From Paludibacteraceae bacterium (lineage in GTDB: Bacteria > Bacteroidota > Bacteroidia > Bacteroidales > Paludibacteraceae): a DNA stretch of 49,666 nucleotides. Under the pieces are notes generated by a model. The model did not search any database. It had not been told where the DNA came from and worked only from the letters and a program-made list of their open reading frames with translations. A program made the translations under genes and the position numbers. This document shows, piece after piece, positions 23,713-32,524 of this stretch. Each line of letters begins with the position of its first letter. The stretch's first letter is position 1. The DNA lies in contig JAKSKZ010000027.1 in NCBI GenBank assembly GCA_024401475.1, positions 1 to 49,666 of the forward strand. Direction: 5' to 3'.

Positions 23713-23987
23713 ATTATTAGGTAATTATATAGCGTTTGACCCAAATTGAAATTAATGGAAATTACGAGCTATATACTACTATTTCCAGAAAGTTGATTGA
23801 TGATTTCTTAAACATTAATTACCATTAATTAATCGTTAATATAATGATTGATAGAATGTTTTATAATGCTTGGTTAAAACATTGATTTGAAATTAATGAA
23901 TAAATTAATGGACGATTAATGACAATTAATGTTTAAAACTGACAATTATATTTGGGGTCAAATTGTATGTAATTTCCAATTATTATT
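23713..23987. repeat. AT-rich imperfect palindrome, MITE-like
   Basis: The left end (attaggtaattatatagcg then tttgacccaaat, 23716-23747) matches the inverted right end (tttgaccccaaat then ttacat..., 23949-23987) at about three quarters of positions. An inner pair, taaacattaattaccattaa 23809-23835 against the inverse of 23913-23935, repeats the pattern. The interior is packed with ATTAATG/CATTAAT. There is no gene inside. It could be a miniature inverted-repeat element or a regulatory/replication-type AT-rich site. Confidence 0.5.
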
Positions 23988-24047
23988 CGCACGAAAGCAC
24001 TTGAATGAAAAGATCATCGCTTAACGTTTTGCAAAAAATATTTACTT

Positions 24048-24449
24048 ATGGAAATCAATTTAGAAAAAGAGGAAAACACTTCCTCACAAGGGGGAACGAC
24101 ATCTACGATAGACTTGGCAGAAGCCAGAGAGTTCGCAATCGATGCCATCGAGAAACAGAAACATTCGGCCAACTGGACCATCAAAAAATTGGTGGAGAAA
24201 GGTCTAAGCGAAGATAACGCCCAAGCTGTGGTGGCCGACATCATGGCCCCTATCCTACTGCAGAAGGCAAAAATCGAAGCGTCCAACCACTGTTTCCTCG
24301 TAGGAGCAGGATTCTTGGTAATCGGTACAGCATTGCTAATCCTCGAAATTCTTTTCCTCGACAAGATTCACTTCCTCCTCATTGCCGCGCCTTTCATCGG
24401 ACTATACCAAATAGGCAAAGGCATTTACATCAGAAATTCTAAAGACTAG
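24048..24449 (+). CDS. Small inner-membrane protein with two TM helices
   Basis: 133 aa. The N-terminal about 85 residues are soluble and helical (LAEAREFAIDAIEKQKHSAN; WTIKKLVEKGLSEDNAQAVV), the latter resembling a short helical repeat seen in small Bacteroidetes membrane proteins. Two hydrophobic helices follow (FLVGAGFLVIGTALLILEIL; FLLIAAPFIGLYQIGKGIYI), joined by a short charged turn, giving an N-in/C-in hairpin. Function is unknown. It stands alone between the AT-rich palindrome and a terminator. Confidence 0.75.
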   Translation: MEINLEKEENTSSQGGTTSTIDLAEAREFAIDAIEKQKHSANWTIKKLVEKGLSEDNAQAVVADIMAPILLQKAKIEASNHCFLVGAGFLVIGTALLILEILFLDKIHFLLIAAPFIGLYQIGKGIYIRNSKD

Positions 24450-24472
24450 GATTTTCAAAATAATAGACATAG

Positions 24473-24507
24473 AGGGCGTATCAGGAAAGATATGCCCTTT
24501 GTTTTTT
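24473..24507 (+). terminator. Terminator after small membrane protein gene
   Basis: agggcgta / tatgccct stem, loop tcaggaaaga, then a T-rich run. Confidence 0.8.
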
Positions 24508-24701
24508 AGGCTTTTAGCAAGACAAAACAAATAGAATTGAAAATTCATTTAAAAATAGAGAATTGAAAACATCTATCTTTTGGGGCAAAAACACTAATTT
24601 TACCTTCGACTTGATTTGGATAATTGTGCGCTAACATTTGCAACCCCACAATAGATGTGCTCATCGAGAGCAAAATTATCCGTACTAATTAGATTGTTAC
24701 T

Positions 24702-25706
24702 ATGGCGAAGACCACAGACATACAAGTAGTTAGCAGTTCACAGTTTGCTGATGTAGTTGGCATGATTCGCAATGCCAAGCAGAGGGCATATACTGCAGTT
24801 AATTCGACACTTATCGACCTTTACTGGCAGATTGGCAAATACATAAGTACTCAAGTGGAGAGTGCCGCATGGGGCAAATCTGTTGTCGAACAGTTGGCCG
24901 ACTATATACGCAATCAGGAGCCTAATTCCGAAGGATTCTCCAAGCAGAATCTTTGGCGAATGAAGCAATTCTACGAGACATACAAGGATACGGACGAAAT
25001 TCTCTCGCCAATGGTGAGAGAAATTTCCTGGACCAATAATGTCATCATAATGAGCAGGTGTAATACTCTAGAGGAACGAGAATTTTACCTGAGGATGTGC
25101 AAAATCGAGAGATATTCTAAACGTGAGCTTGACCGCCAGATTGACAGTGCATTATTTGAGCGTTACGCCACCAATCAGATAAAACTCTCACCAGTGGTGA
25201 GAGAATTCGCACCTAAGGCCGAGACTATTTTCCGCGACCATTATGTTATGGAATTTATCGAGGAGAAAGCAGGCAAGCCTGAAAACACTCTTCGCAAAGC
25301 TCTTGTGGATAAGATGAAGGCTTTCATATTGGAGCTTGGCAAGGATTTCATCCACATGGGTGATGAATACCGCTTACAGGTAGGCAACAGCGATTTCCGT
25401 ATCGATTTGCTCTTCTATCACCGTGAGTTGCAATGTCTTGTGGCGTTTGAGTTGAAGACAGAGAAATTCAAGCCAGAGCACCTTGGTCAACTTAACTTTT
25501 ACCTTGAAGCTCTCGATCGTGACGTAAAGAAGCCACACGAGAATCCAAGCATCGGAGTCCTACTCTGCAAAAGTAAGGACGACGAAGTGGTGGAGTACGC
25601 CTTAAGCCGCAGCCTATCGCCAACCATGGTGGCTGAATACGAATTAAAACTTCCTGACAAGGCTCTGCTGCAACGGAAGATGCAGGAGATTGCGGAGTGG
25701 ATGTAA
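24702..25706 (+). CDS. YhcG/DUF1016-family PD-(D/E)XK nuclease
   Basis: 334 aa, normal family length. The N-terminal DUF1016 domain reads NSTLIDLYWQIGKYISTQVE, then EGFSKQNLWRMKQFYETYK. The C-terminal YhcG nuclease domain carries the catalytic set FRIDLLFYHRELQCLVAFEL (Asp, then Glu-x-Lys in ELKTEKF) and QLNFYLEALD. Such proteins are associated with defence islands and restriction-modification loci. It is 188 bp upstream of the radical-SAM/helicase/SMC operon and on the same strand, so may be functionally tied or just a neighbour. Confidence 0.92.
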   Translation: MAKTTDIQVVSSSQFADVVGMIRNAKQRAYTAVNSTLIDLYWQIGKYISTQVESAAWGKSVVEQLADYIRNQEPNSEGFSKQNLWRMKQFYETYKDTDEILSPMVREISWTNNVIIMSRCNTLEEREFYLRMCKIERYSKRELDRQIDSALFERYATNQIKLSPVVREFAPKAETIFRDHYVMEFIEEKAGKPENTLRKALVDKMKAFILELGKDFIHMGDEYRLQVGNSDFRIDLLFYHRELQCLVAFELKTEKFKPEHLGQLNFYLEALDRDVKKPHENPSIGVLLCKSKDDEVVEYALSRSLSPTMVAEYELKLPDKALLQRKMQEIAEWM

Positions 25707-25894
25707 GGGGGGAAGAGATTTAAATGTTCTTACATCAAAACCATTCGACACGAATCTATTTTAGAAAGTCTATAGCAATTGTCAAAAAAATCTATTTTTC
25801 TTTTCTTGGTTTTATATGATATTTATATGATATTTGCGAAAACAAACCGTATACGACATACATTTATGCATGTTGTCCTAAATCAGAAATTGAG

Positions 25895-26227
25895 ATGTCT
25901 AAAACTATTTCACATAAAGCATTGATGTATTATATCGAAAGGGAAGAAATTGCATTTCAATTTCCTGACGAACTCATTGTTTTTACTCACCCCAAAAACA
26001 TTTCAGAGATAGATGTCTTAGATAAGGCATCTATCTCTGAAATGAAGAAGTGCGTTTTAGAAAGTAATTCTATAAAAATAGCGAGTGTTTCAGATATTAT
26101 TTCCAATAGAGATGATAAAGGGTTTAATCAATTAGCACAATGGTCGACACATGACGACTTGTTAATTCTGGTTGATGATTCTTTGCTTCTTTGCTTGCCA
26201 AGAACTGTGCTCCCCTTTATTTCATAA
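25895..26227 (+). CDS. Unknown 110-aa protein, first gene of seven-gene operon
   Basis: It starts MSKTISHKALMYYIEREEIA and ends LLLCLPRTVLPFIS. No family recognised; alpha/beta composition, no signal or TM. Within it, 25999-26015 and 26028-26044 form a perfect 17-bp inverted repeat that encodes both copies of the Ile-Ser-Glu-type stretch. The stop is two bases before the radical SAM ATG, so translation is probably coupled. Confidence 0.65.
   Translation: MSKTISHKALMYYIEREEIAFQFPDELIVFTHPKNISEIDVLDKASISEMKKCVLESNSIKIASVSDIISNRDDKGFNQLAQWSTHDDLLILVDDSLLLCLPRTVLPFIS
25999..26044 (+). repeat. Perfect 17-bp inverted repeat inside a coding sequence
   Basis: catttcagagatagatg and catctatctctgaaatg are exact reverse complements separated by 12 nt. 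As RNA this is a very stable hairpin near the 5' end of the operon transcript. Confidence 0.93.
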
Positions 26228-26229
26228 AT

Positions 26230-27555
26230 ATGCTTAGACAACTCGCTGACGGCAAAGGATTCGACGCAAAATTCATCAAAAACGTCACTAAAAAATTGCA
26301 TATAGGCCTTATTGATGCAGACTTGTTAGACCACGGAACAAGACACCCCAATTTGGTATTGTTGAAAATTTCAGGTTTTTGCAAATCATTCGGTCACAAG
26401 GTTTCTTTAATAAAAAAATATGATGAGCTCAATATCTCAGAAGAGCATGGTGATGTGTTTTTTGAAAAGTGTGAGTACGACACATTGGTTATTTCTCAAG
26501 TTTTCAAGTTCACCAAACGTCCATCCTTTATAGACAGACTCATAAATTCAAACTATATGTTCTATGGAGGAACTGGTTTTTTTGAAATCAATGGTCCAAA
26601 TTTGCCATATGAAGTTGAGCATTTTATGCCTGACTACAATTTATACAATGATTATATTGAATATAAAACAGAAGGTAATTCTAAAAAAAAGAAAAGAGAT
26701 TGGGATGACTATCTAAGTTACTCTATTGGGTTTACGACTCGTGGATGTATTAGACATTGTGGATTCTGTGTCAACAGATTGCTTAATTCCGTTCAAGAAT
26801 GGTCTCCTGTTCAAGAATTTATGGATCCCATGCGCCCTAAAATATATTTATGGGATGACAATATTATGGCAGCTAAACCTGCCGTATTTAAAAGAGTCAT
26901 GGACGATTTGCAACGTAGTGGGAAACCGTTTCAATTTCGCCAAGGGATGGACATTCGATTAATGACAGAGGAAAAAGCCCAACTTCTTAACAAAGTGAAA
27001 TATTACGGAGATTTCATTTTTGCGTTTGACCATTATCGAATGGATGATCCAAAAGAAAAAAACAATGTTGAACAAACCATACGAGGATTGACCATCTGGA
27101 GAAATAACTGTCTCAAAGCCACTAAACTATATGTTCTTGTCGCCTATGATTCTATAGATGTGGATGACATAAAGGGAGCATTTTTTAGAATTAAGATATT
27201 AATGGAGTTTGGATGCCTCCCTTACATAATGCGATTTGAGAATTATAATGATTCTAGATTTAAGGGAATGTATACACAATTAGCTCGTTGGTGTAACCAA
27301 CCAAGTTTCTTCAAAAAGATGAGTTTTAGACAATATTGTGTTAGAAATGAAGAATATCATCAAGGCATCCAAGATTTGATTCCCAAAGGGACATATAACA
27401 ATGTTCTAAAGATACCACCAAACATAGTTCCCAAAAACAAACATTGTTCTTGCTACAAAATTATGTTGGATTTCGAAAAAGAGTTCCCAGAAATTGCTTC
27501 GCAATATTTTGATTTGAGATATGAAGATTTGAAAAAGTGTAAAATAGGCAAATAG
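26230..27555 (+). CDS. Radical SAM protein of defence-like operon
   Basis: 441 aa from ATG 26230; the in-frame codon at 26191 would overlap the upstream gene. The first about 160 residues look like a Rossmann-type (B12-binding-like) domain (KLHIGLIDADLLDHGTRHPN). The cluster motif is GFTTRGCIRHCGFCVNRLL, with C-x3-C-x2-C that binds the 4Fe-4S cluster for SAM cleavage. Downstream motifs (YLWDDNIMA, FRQGMDIRLM, FIFAFDHYRM) follow the TIM-barrel strands of MiaB/B12-type radical SAM enzymes. A C-terminal Cys pair (KHCSCYKIM) might hold more metal. It could install an unusual modification on nucleic acid or another target; no viperin signature is present. Confidence 0.85.
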   Translation: MLRQLADGKGFDAKFIKNVTKKLHIGLIDADLLDHGTRHPNLVLLKISGFCKSFGHKVSLIKKYDELNISEEHGDVFFEKCEYDTLVISQVFKFTKRPSFIDRLINSNYMFYGGTGFFEINGPNLPYEVEHFMPDYNLYNDYIEYKTEGNSKKKKRDWDDYLSYSIGFTTRGCIRHCGFCVNRLLNSVQEWSPVQEFMDPMRPKIYLWDDNIMAAKPAVFKRVMDDLQRSGKPFQFRQGMDIRLMTEEKAQLLNKVKYYGDFIFAFDHYRMDDPKEKNNVEQTIRGLTIWRNNCLKATKLYVLVAYDSIDVDDIKGAFFRIKILMEFGCLPYIMRFENYNDSRFKGMYTQLARWCNQPSFFKKMSFRQYCVRNEEYHQGIQDLIPKGTYNNVLKIPPNIVPKNKHCSCYKIMLDFEKEFPEIASQYFDLRYEDLKKCKIGK

Positions 27556-27557
27556 TT

Positions 27558-28274
27558 ATGGATTGTAAAATTTGTCCCATAGACAATAACTTCTGGCTAA
27601 GCATAGAAAATCCAGGAAATGAAATATTTCTCATTAAAGAATTCTACGCTCACAAAGTAGACACTGAATTTTCTTGTCTTAATAACGATTTGAAATTATG
27701 TGCTATATCACAGAAAAATGCAATCAGTAATTTAGTTTCTATATTATTAAAATATTCGTGTGCTCAAATTCTGGATATTATTAAGAACGATTTTAAAACA
27801 TATGATATCGAGTCTAAAGACATTCCCCAATTTAGCGATTTTGATGACTGTTATCACTCCGTAATAGACAAACTCGTATGTTTAAATATCGATGGCATCA
27901 CTTATGAGAAAATGGGATTTCTACTAAGAAAACCCAACACTACTAGAACCCCAATCGCTGACCACAAATATGGAGAAAATCATTCGAAAGTCGCTGCTGC
28001 AATGGGACTATGTTCATTTGACAAAAAACATCTCCTAAGACCAACTGCTTTTGGGAAATGCTTTCAATCGTTAGACTCAAAGGACAAACTCAATTTAAGA
28101 TCGAAGCTATGCCTTTATATTCCTTTACTTCAGAATATTTTTGTACAAGGAAATACTGACGACATAATGGACAAATATCTAAATATTCTTTCTGAATCAA
28201 CACAAATGAGAAGAAGAAGCAATATAAAAACTTTAAGAACTATAATTTCCGATTCTGTTGATTATGGACTATAA
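27558..28274 (+). CDS. Unknown protein with probable winged-helix region
   Basis: 238 aa. It opens with Cys residues (MDCKICPIDNNFW). The central region LDIIKNDFKTYDIESKD and INIDG-type segment YEKMGFLLRKPNTTRTPIAD look like restriction-associated helix/wing elements; KYGENHSKVAAAMGLCSF also suggests a helix-turn-helix. There is no catalytic motif. Its last 11 bp overlap the helicase start (ATG 28264), so it is tightly coupled. A specificity or DNA-recognition subunit is a possibility only. Confidence 0.6.
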   Translation: MDCKICPIDNNFWLSIENPGNEIFLIKEFYAHKVDTEFSCLNNDLKLCAISQKNAISNLVSILLKYSCAQILDIIKNDFKTYDIESKDIPQFSDFDDCYHSVIDKLVCLNIDGITYEKMGFLLRKPNTTRTPIADHKYGENHSKVAAAMGLCSFDKKHLLRPTAFGKCFQSLDSKDKLNLRSKLCLYIPLLQNIFVQGNTDDIMDKYLNILSESTQMRRRSNIKTLRTIISDSVDYGL

Positions 28275-30363
28275 AGAATTAAATATAAAGTCATGTTACG
28301 AATCTGGTATAGATGATATAATTCAAGATTTCTATATACCAGTTTTAGACACTTCTTGTGCCTATGATAGAATTGCAGGGTTCTTTTCTTCATCCGCTTT
28401 AGCTGTAGTAGCAAGAGGTCTTTCTGGCTTTATATCTAATAAAGGACATATGCGACTTATTTGTAGTCCCATATTAAATCAAGATGATGCCAATGCCATT
28501 CAGCAAATTGCAGACTCCGATGAAATTCCTTCTCAGTATATAGAGATGGATTTGGATAATATAGAATCTGAATTTGAAAAGGATCATGTTAAAGCTCTAG
28601 GTTGGATGCTCGCTAATGGTCTGCTCGAAATGAAATTGGCTGTTGTTTGCAACATAGATAAAAGAGGAAAGAACATAAAAGGATTATTCCATCAGAAAGT
28701 AGGTATTATTAGAGATTGTGCAGGAAATGCTTTATCTTTTAGTGGTTCTATAAACGAAACTGCTTCTGCATGGGTGAATAATGATGAGGAATTTAAAGTC
28801 TTTAATTCCTGGAGTGATTCTGTTTCTTACTTAAACTCTGACATTCAGAAATTCGATGAAATATGGAATGCACAAAGAGATAATATAAAAGTTTTCAATC
28901 TTCCTAGTGCAGTAAAGCAAAATCTCATCTCTTTCTCAAAAGACTTTGATGCCGAAAGGATATCATTGGATAAATACTTAACAGTAAAAAAACAAAATCG
29001 GGGGAAAGGTGACATATCATTATTCTATTATCAGAAGGAAGCATTAGAAAAATGGAAGTCTAACAATTATCAATTACTCATTGAAATGGCTACGGGTACA
29101 GGTAAGACCAGAACTGCAATTGCCTGTATGAAGCACCTGCTTGATAGACAAGATAATTTAATTGTTATTGTTTCCTGTCCGCAAAATACGCTATCTAAGC
29201 AATGGAAAGAAGAAGTAGAAAAATTCCATTTCGATTTTGCAGAATCAAAAATAATTGATGGGACAAATAAGAATTGGCTCTCTGATTTAGGCATAATTAT
29301 TCAAAAGAACAAGATAGGAGTAAGTAAACATTGTATTATATATACTACTCATGCAACCGCTTCTTCTGATAACTTTATTGATAAAATACTAAAGTCCAAA
29401 GGAAAGAATGCCAAGTTTTTGTTTATAGGAGATGAATGCCACTGGTTAGGTGCATCCAAAAATCGCAAGGCACTATTAGATTGTTATGAATATAGAGTGG
29501 GATTAAGTGCAACTCCCAGTCGTTGGTTTGATGATTCAGGCACACAGATTTTAAAAAACTACTTCGGCAACTTAAATTTCGAGTTTACCATTAAACAAGC
29601 TCTTTTAGAGTTTAATCCTTTAACAAATAAACACTTTTTGGTTCAGTATCACTATTATATTAGGAATATATCATTAACCGATGATGAATCTTTTGAGTAT
29701 AAAAAACTGACAGCACAGCTCGTTAAACTCAGTGGACAAAAGGAAAAGGATATTTCCATTGAAGAGAAATATCAACTTTTATTGGAAAAGAGAGCTAATA
29801 TAATAAAAAATGCAGATGCAAAATATGACGAATTTAGAACTATATTGGAAGAACTGATATCTAATAATGGTTTAAAAAATGTCATTATATTTGTTTCTCC
29901 TCAACAAATTGACAACGTAAAACTTATACTAACAAATTACAATATAAGATTCCATAAACTCACAGAAAGTGAAGGGACTTTTCCAGAAAAGCAATATGGA
30001 GGTATTTCAGAAAGAGAGTTTATTATAAAGAACTTCAAAAACGGGAAATATCAAGCTCTAATTGCAATCAAATGCCTTGATGAAGGTATTGACATACCTA
30101 GTGCAAGCACCGGAATTCTTCTTTCTAGTAGCACTAATCCAAGAGAATATGTTCAGAGGATTGGTAGAATAATTAGACAAGATGATGGCAAGGAATTTTC
30201 TAACTTATATGATATTTGCGTTAATTCAATAACAGGATTAGATGTTGACGAAAAAAAGTTAGAGACCAATATACGAAGCAAAGAACAAATAAGGCTTAAA
30301 GAAATTGCTGAAAATGCAATTAATTATGCAGACGCATTAGAACACATATTACAGTTGAATTAA
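28264..30363 (+). CDS. PLD-nuclease-like domain fused to SF2 DEAD/DEAH helicase
   Basis: 699 aa from ATG 28264. The N-terminal phospholipase-D-like domain has H143-x-K145 (GLFHQKVGII) and GSINE with Asn163 (LSFSGSINETASAW), a single HKD half that would work as a dimer. The helicase follows: Walker A MATGTGKTRTA (278-282), motif II GDECHW (390-393), motif III VGLSATPSRW, and motif VI YVQRIGRIIRQDDG. The combined family occurs in restriction-like and defence loci; action on double-stranded nucleic acid is expected. The next small gene starts 12 bp downstream. Confidence 0.9.
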   Translation: MDYKELNIKSCYESGIDDIIQDFYIPVLDTSCAYDRIAGFFSSSALAVVARGLSGFISNKGHMRLICSPILNQDDANAIQQIADSDEIPSQYIEMDLDNIESEFEKDHVKALGWMLANGLLEMKLAVVCNIDKRGKNIKGLFHQKVGIIRDCAGNALSFSGSINETASAWVNNDEEFKVFNSWSDSVSYLNSDIQKFDEIWNAQRDNIKVFNLPSAVKQNLISFSKDFDAERISLDKYLTVKKQNRGKGDISLFYYQKEALEKWKSNNYQLLIEMATGTGKTRTAIACMKHLLDRQDNLIVIVSCPQNTLSKQWKEEVEKFHFDFAESKIIDGTNKNWLSDLGIIIQKNKIGVSKHCIIYTTHATASSDNFIDKILKSKGKNAKFLFIGDECHWLGASKNRKALLDCYEYRVGLSATPSRWFDDSGTQILKNYFGNLNFEFTIKQALLEFNPLTNKHFLVQYHYYIRNISLTDDESFEYKKLTAQLVKLSGQKEKDISIEEKYQLLLEKRANIIKNADAKYDEFRTILEELISNNGLKNVIIFVSPQQIDNVKLILTNYNIRFHKLTESEGTFPEKQYGGISEREFIIKNFKNGKYQALIAIKCLDEGIDIPSASTGILLSSSTNPREYVQRIGRIIRQDDGKEFSNLYDICVNSITGLDVDEKKLETNIRSKEQIRLKEIAENAINYADALEHILQLN

Positions 30364-30375
30364 AACATTTCATTT

Positions 30376-30549
30376 ATGGCTATAAACTCAAAAATAATCG
30401 AGAAAATAAAAGAAAAGTCCAAGGATAAATACCAAAAAGATGGACTTATAGATATTTTGGTCCAAGTTGAAGCTAATAAGCAACCTAAAAGACAAATTGA
30501 AAGAGTTGTTAAGGGTGTTGTAAACAAACAAATTTCATTAGATTTATGA
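30376..30549 (+). CDS. 57-aa helical protein between helicase and SMC ATPase
   Basis: ATG 30376 to TGA 30547-30549, overlapping the SMC ATPase start by four bases (ATGA), a classic translational-coupling overlap. It reads MAINSKIIEKIKEKSKDKYQ, then DGLIDILVQVEANKQPKRQI; basic and helical. No family known. Its fit in the operon argues that it is a real gene. Confidence 0.7.
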   Translation: MAINSKIIEKIKEKSKDKYQKDGLIDILVQVEANKQPKRQIERVVKGVVNKQISLDL

Positions 30550-32519
30550 GAATCGAGTCTGTTAAAATTGAGAATTTTAGACAATATAAGGATGTTTCCA
30601 TTGAATTTAAGAAATCTTCAAATCAAGAAAATGATATCCATATTGTTTTAGGTCGTAATGGTGTGGGCAAAACCAATATGCTCAATGCTATTACTTGGTG
30701 CTTATATGGAGTAGAAAGTCATCTAGGAGATAGGAACACGGCTATAGAAATGATAAACACTTCATATGCAGAAGAAAGAAAATTGCAAGGAGAAAAGGAT
30801 GGTGAGGTCAAAGTTTCAATCACTTTGTCGTCTGAGACCTATCCAAAACAAATAATTTTTAGAAGAACCGCTAAGTATTCTTTAAATGGCAATATCAGAC
30901 AGAAAATAGATGAATATAAGGAAGCAGAAATGCTGTCTGAAAATGACGAGTGGGAACTCATAGATAAAGATAATGACGAAGCCTGGATTGGATTGGTGCA
31001 AATGCACATACCACAGGAAATAAACGAATATATCTTTTTCGATGGGGAACAACTCCAAAACTATTTTCACGAAGGCAGTAAGATTCAACAAGGAATAAAG
31101 GATCTGACTCAAGCATCTCTTGTGCTGAATGTAGTCGACAAGTTTAAAAAATATGTCGAGCAAGAACTTCAACCAAAATTGAGAAGTTGCGACGATAATG
31201 AAATAAAAGCAAAACAAAAGGTAGTTGATGATTTAACAGAAAAAAAGACTACTGCGGAAAAATATATAGCAGACTTTACTACTCAATCTAAAATTTGTGA
31301 AGAAAAAATCAATAAATTGAGTGCTATCATCAGTGGTTTTGAAAATATCAAGGAGAAGACATCAGAACTAAATGCAGCAGAAAAAGATCTGGACGATTTA
31401 GAGACGAGCCATGCAACTACTAAAGCAGAGCTAAAAAAGTACTTAGTATTAACATATCCTTACTTTGCCTTGTACCCGGCTATAAAGTCATTCTCTGATT
31501 ACATTAAAGGACAAGACTCTGATGGTAAACTTCCCCCAAAAATCGATAAGTCTTTAATCCAATCCATACTTAATTCAAATAAGTGTTGTATCTGTAATAG
31601 AGATTTAGACGACAATTCTCATAATCATATAGAAGAAATCCTAAAACAATTGACTTTGTCATCTGCAACTTCTGCAGAGCTAAATAAGACTTCGACTGTA
31701 TTGGTAGAGTATTTCAACCGTATATCAGAATACAAACAGAAAAAAGACCAGTTTTTAAATTCTTTAAGTCAAATTGAAGAGAAAATAAAATCAACAGAAA
31801 AGAAGTGCGAGGGGCTAAGAGCTTATATCAAGACTGTACCTAATAGCGAATCCATAAGTAAAGCTATCGACGATAGAGATCAGTATAGAAATGCTTTCAA
31901 AGATTATCAGCAGAAAATCGGCTCAGAAAGAAGCAACTTGCAAGATTGTGAACAGAAATTACAGATTGCGAATAAGGAACTTACCGATGTTTTACAGAAA
32001 AACAAGTCGATGTCGGAATTAAACACAAAAATTGAATTTTGCAGGTCATGTGTTAAGGTTTTGAATGAGACTGCAAACGAAGTTTTGTCTGAATGTCGCG
32101 AAGATATGCAAAGTAAAACATATAGCCTTTTTTCAAATTTAATATGGAAAAAAGATGCTTTCAAAGAAGTCAAGATTGAGGAAGATTATAGTTTCAAATT
32201 ACTTGACTCTTTTGGTAATCAAACTTTAGGTTCTTGCAGTGCAGCGGAACGAGCTCTTCTAGCTTTATCATTCACATTAGCCCTTCAGGATGTATCTAAA
32301 CACGATTCTATGTTGTATATAGACACCCCAGTTGGACGCGTTGACGATGAAAATAGAGCCAATTTTATGGAGACTTTACTTAATATCTCTAAAAACAAAC
32401 AGGTAATACTGACTTTTACCCCAACCGAATATGATGAAACCATTCAAAGCGTTTTAGGAGGCAAGTATAATTCTTTTACAAAGTTGGAAATCAACGAAGG
32501 AGTCACTAATAAGAAATAA
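30546..32519 (+). CDS. DndD-like SMC/RecF-type ATPase with zinc hook
   Basis: 657 aa. The N-terminal ABC half has FRQYKDVSIEF and Walker A GRNGVGKT (36-43). FFDGEQL at 164-170 is typical of DndD proteins. Coiled-coil arms (about 205-300 and 390-520) flank a CxxC hook (CCIC, Cys347/Cys350). The C-terminal ABC half has a signature-like SCSAAERALLALSF and Walker B YIDTPVGRVDDENR. DndD is the ATPase of phosphorothioate DNA modification, but DndA, DndB and DndC are absent here, so this is a DndD-like ATPase recruited to a different assembly. The next gene starts five bases downstream. Confidence 0.88.
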   Translation: MRIESVKIENFRQYKDVSIEFKKSSNQENDIHIVLGRNGVGKTNMLNAITWCLYGVESHLGDRNTAIEMINTSYAEERKLQGEKDGEVKVSITLSSETYPKQIIFRRTAKYSLNGNIRQKIDEYKEAEMLSENDEWELIDKDNDEAWIGLVQMHIPQEINEYIFFDGEQLQNYFHEGSKIQQGIKDLTQASLVLNVVDKFKKYVEQELQPKLRSCDDNEIKAKQKVVDDLTEKKTTAEKYIADFTTQSKICEEKINKLSAIISGFENIKEKTSELNAAEKDLDDLETSHATTKAELKKYLVLTYPYFALYPAIKSFSDYIKGQDSDGKLPPKIDKSLIQSILNSNKCCICNRDLDDNSHNHIEEILKQLTLSSATSAELNKTSTVLVEYFNRISEYKQKKDQFLNSLSQIEEKIKSTEKKCEGLRAYIKTVPNSESISKAIDDRDQYRNAFKDYQQKIGSERSNLQDCEQKLQIANKELTDVLQKNKSMSELNTKIEFCRSCVKVLNETANEVLSECREDMQSKTYSLFSNLIWKKDAFKEVKIEEDYSFKLLDSFGNQTLGSCSAAERALLALSFTLALQDVSKHDSMLYIDTPVGRVDDENRANFMETLLNISKNKQVILTFTPTEYDETIQSVLGGKYNSFTKLEINEGVTNKK

Positions 32520-32524
32520 TAATC

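Noticed and set aside
23572..24700. tRNA-Arg as an attachment site for the island to its right
   Set aside because: The tRNA 3' end faces left, away from the accessory genes, and no duplicated tRNA tail or integrase was seen.
26230..27555. Viperin-like antiviral radical SAM enzyme
   Set aside because: The cluster motif and the N-terminal Rossmann-like part differ from prokaryotic viperins; it looks MiaB/B12-type.
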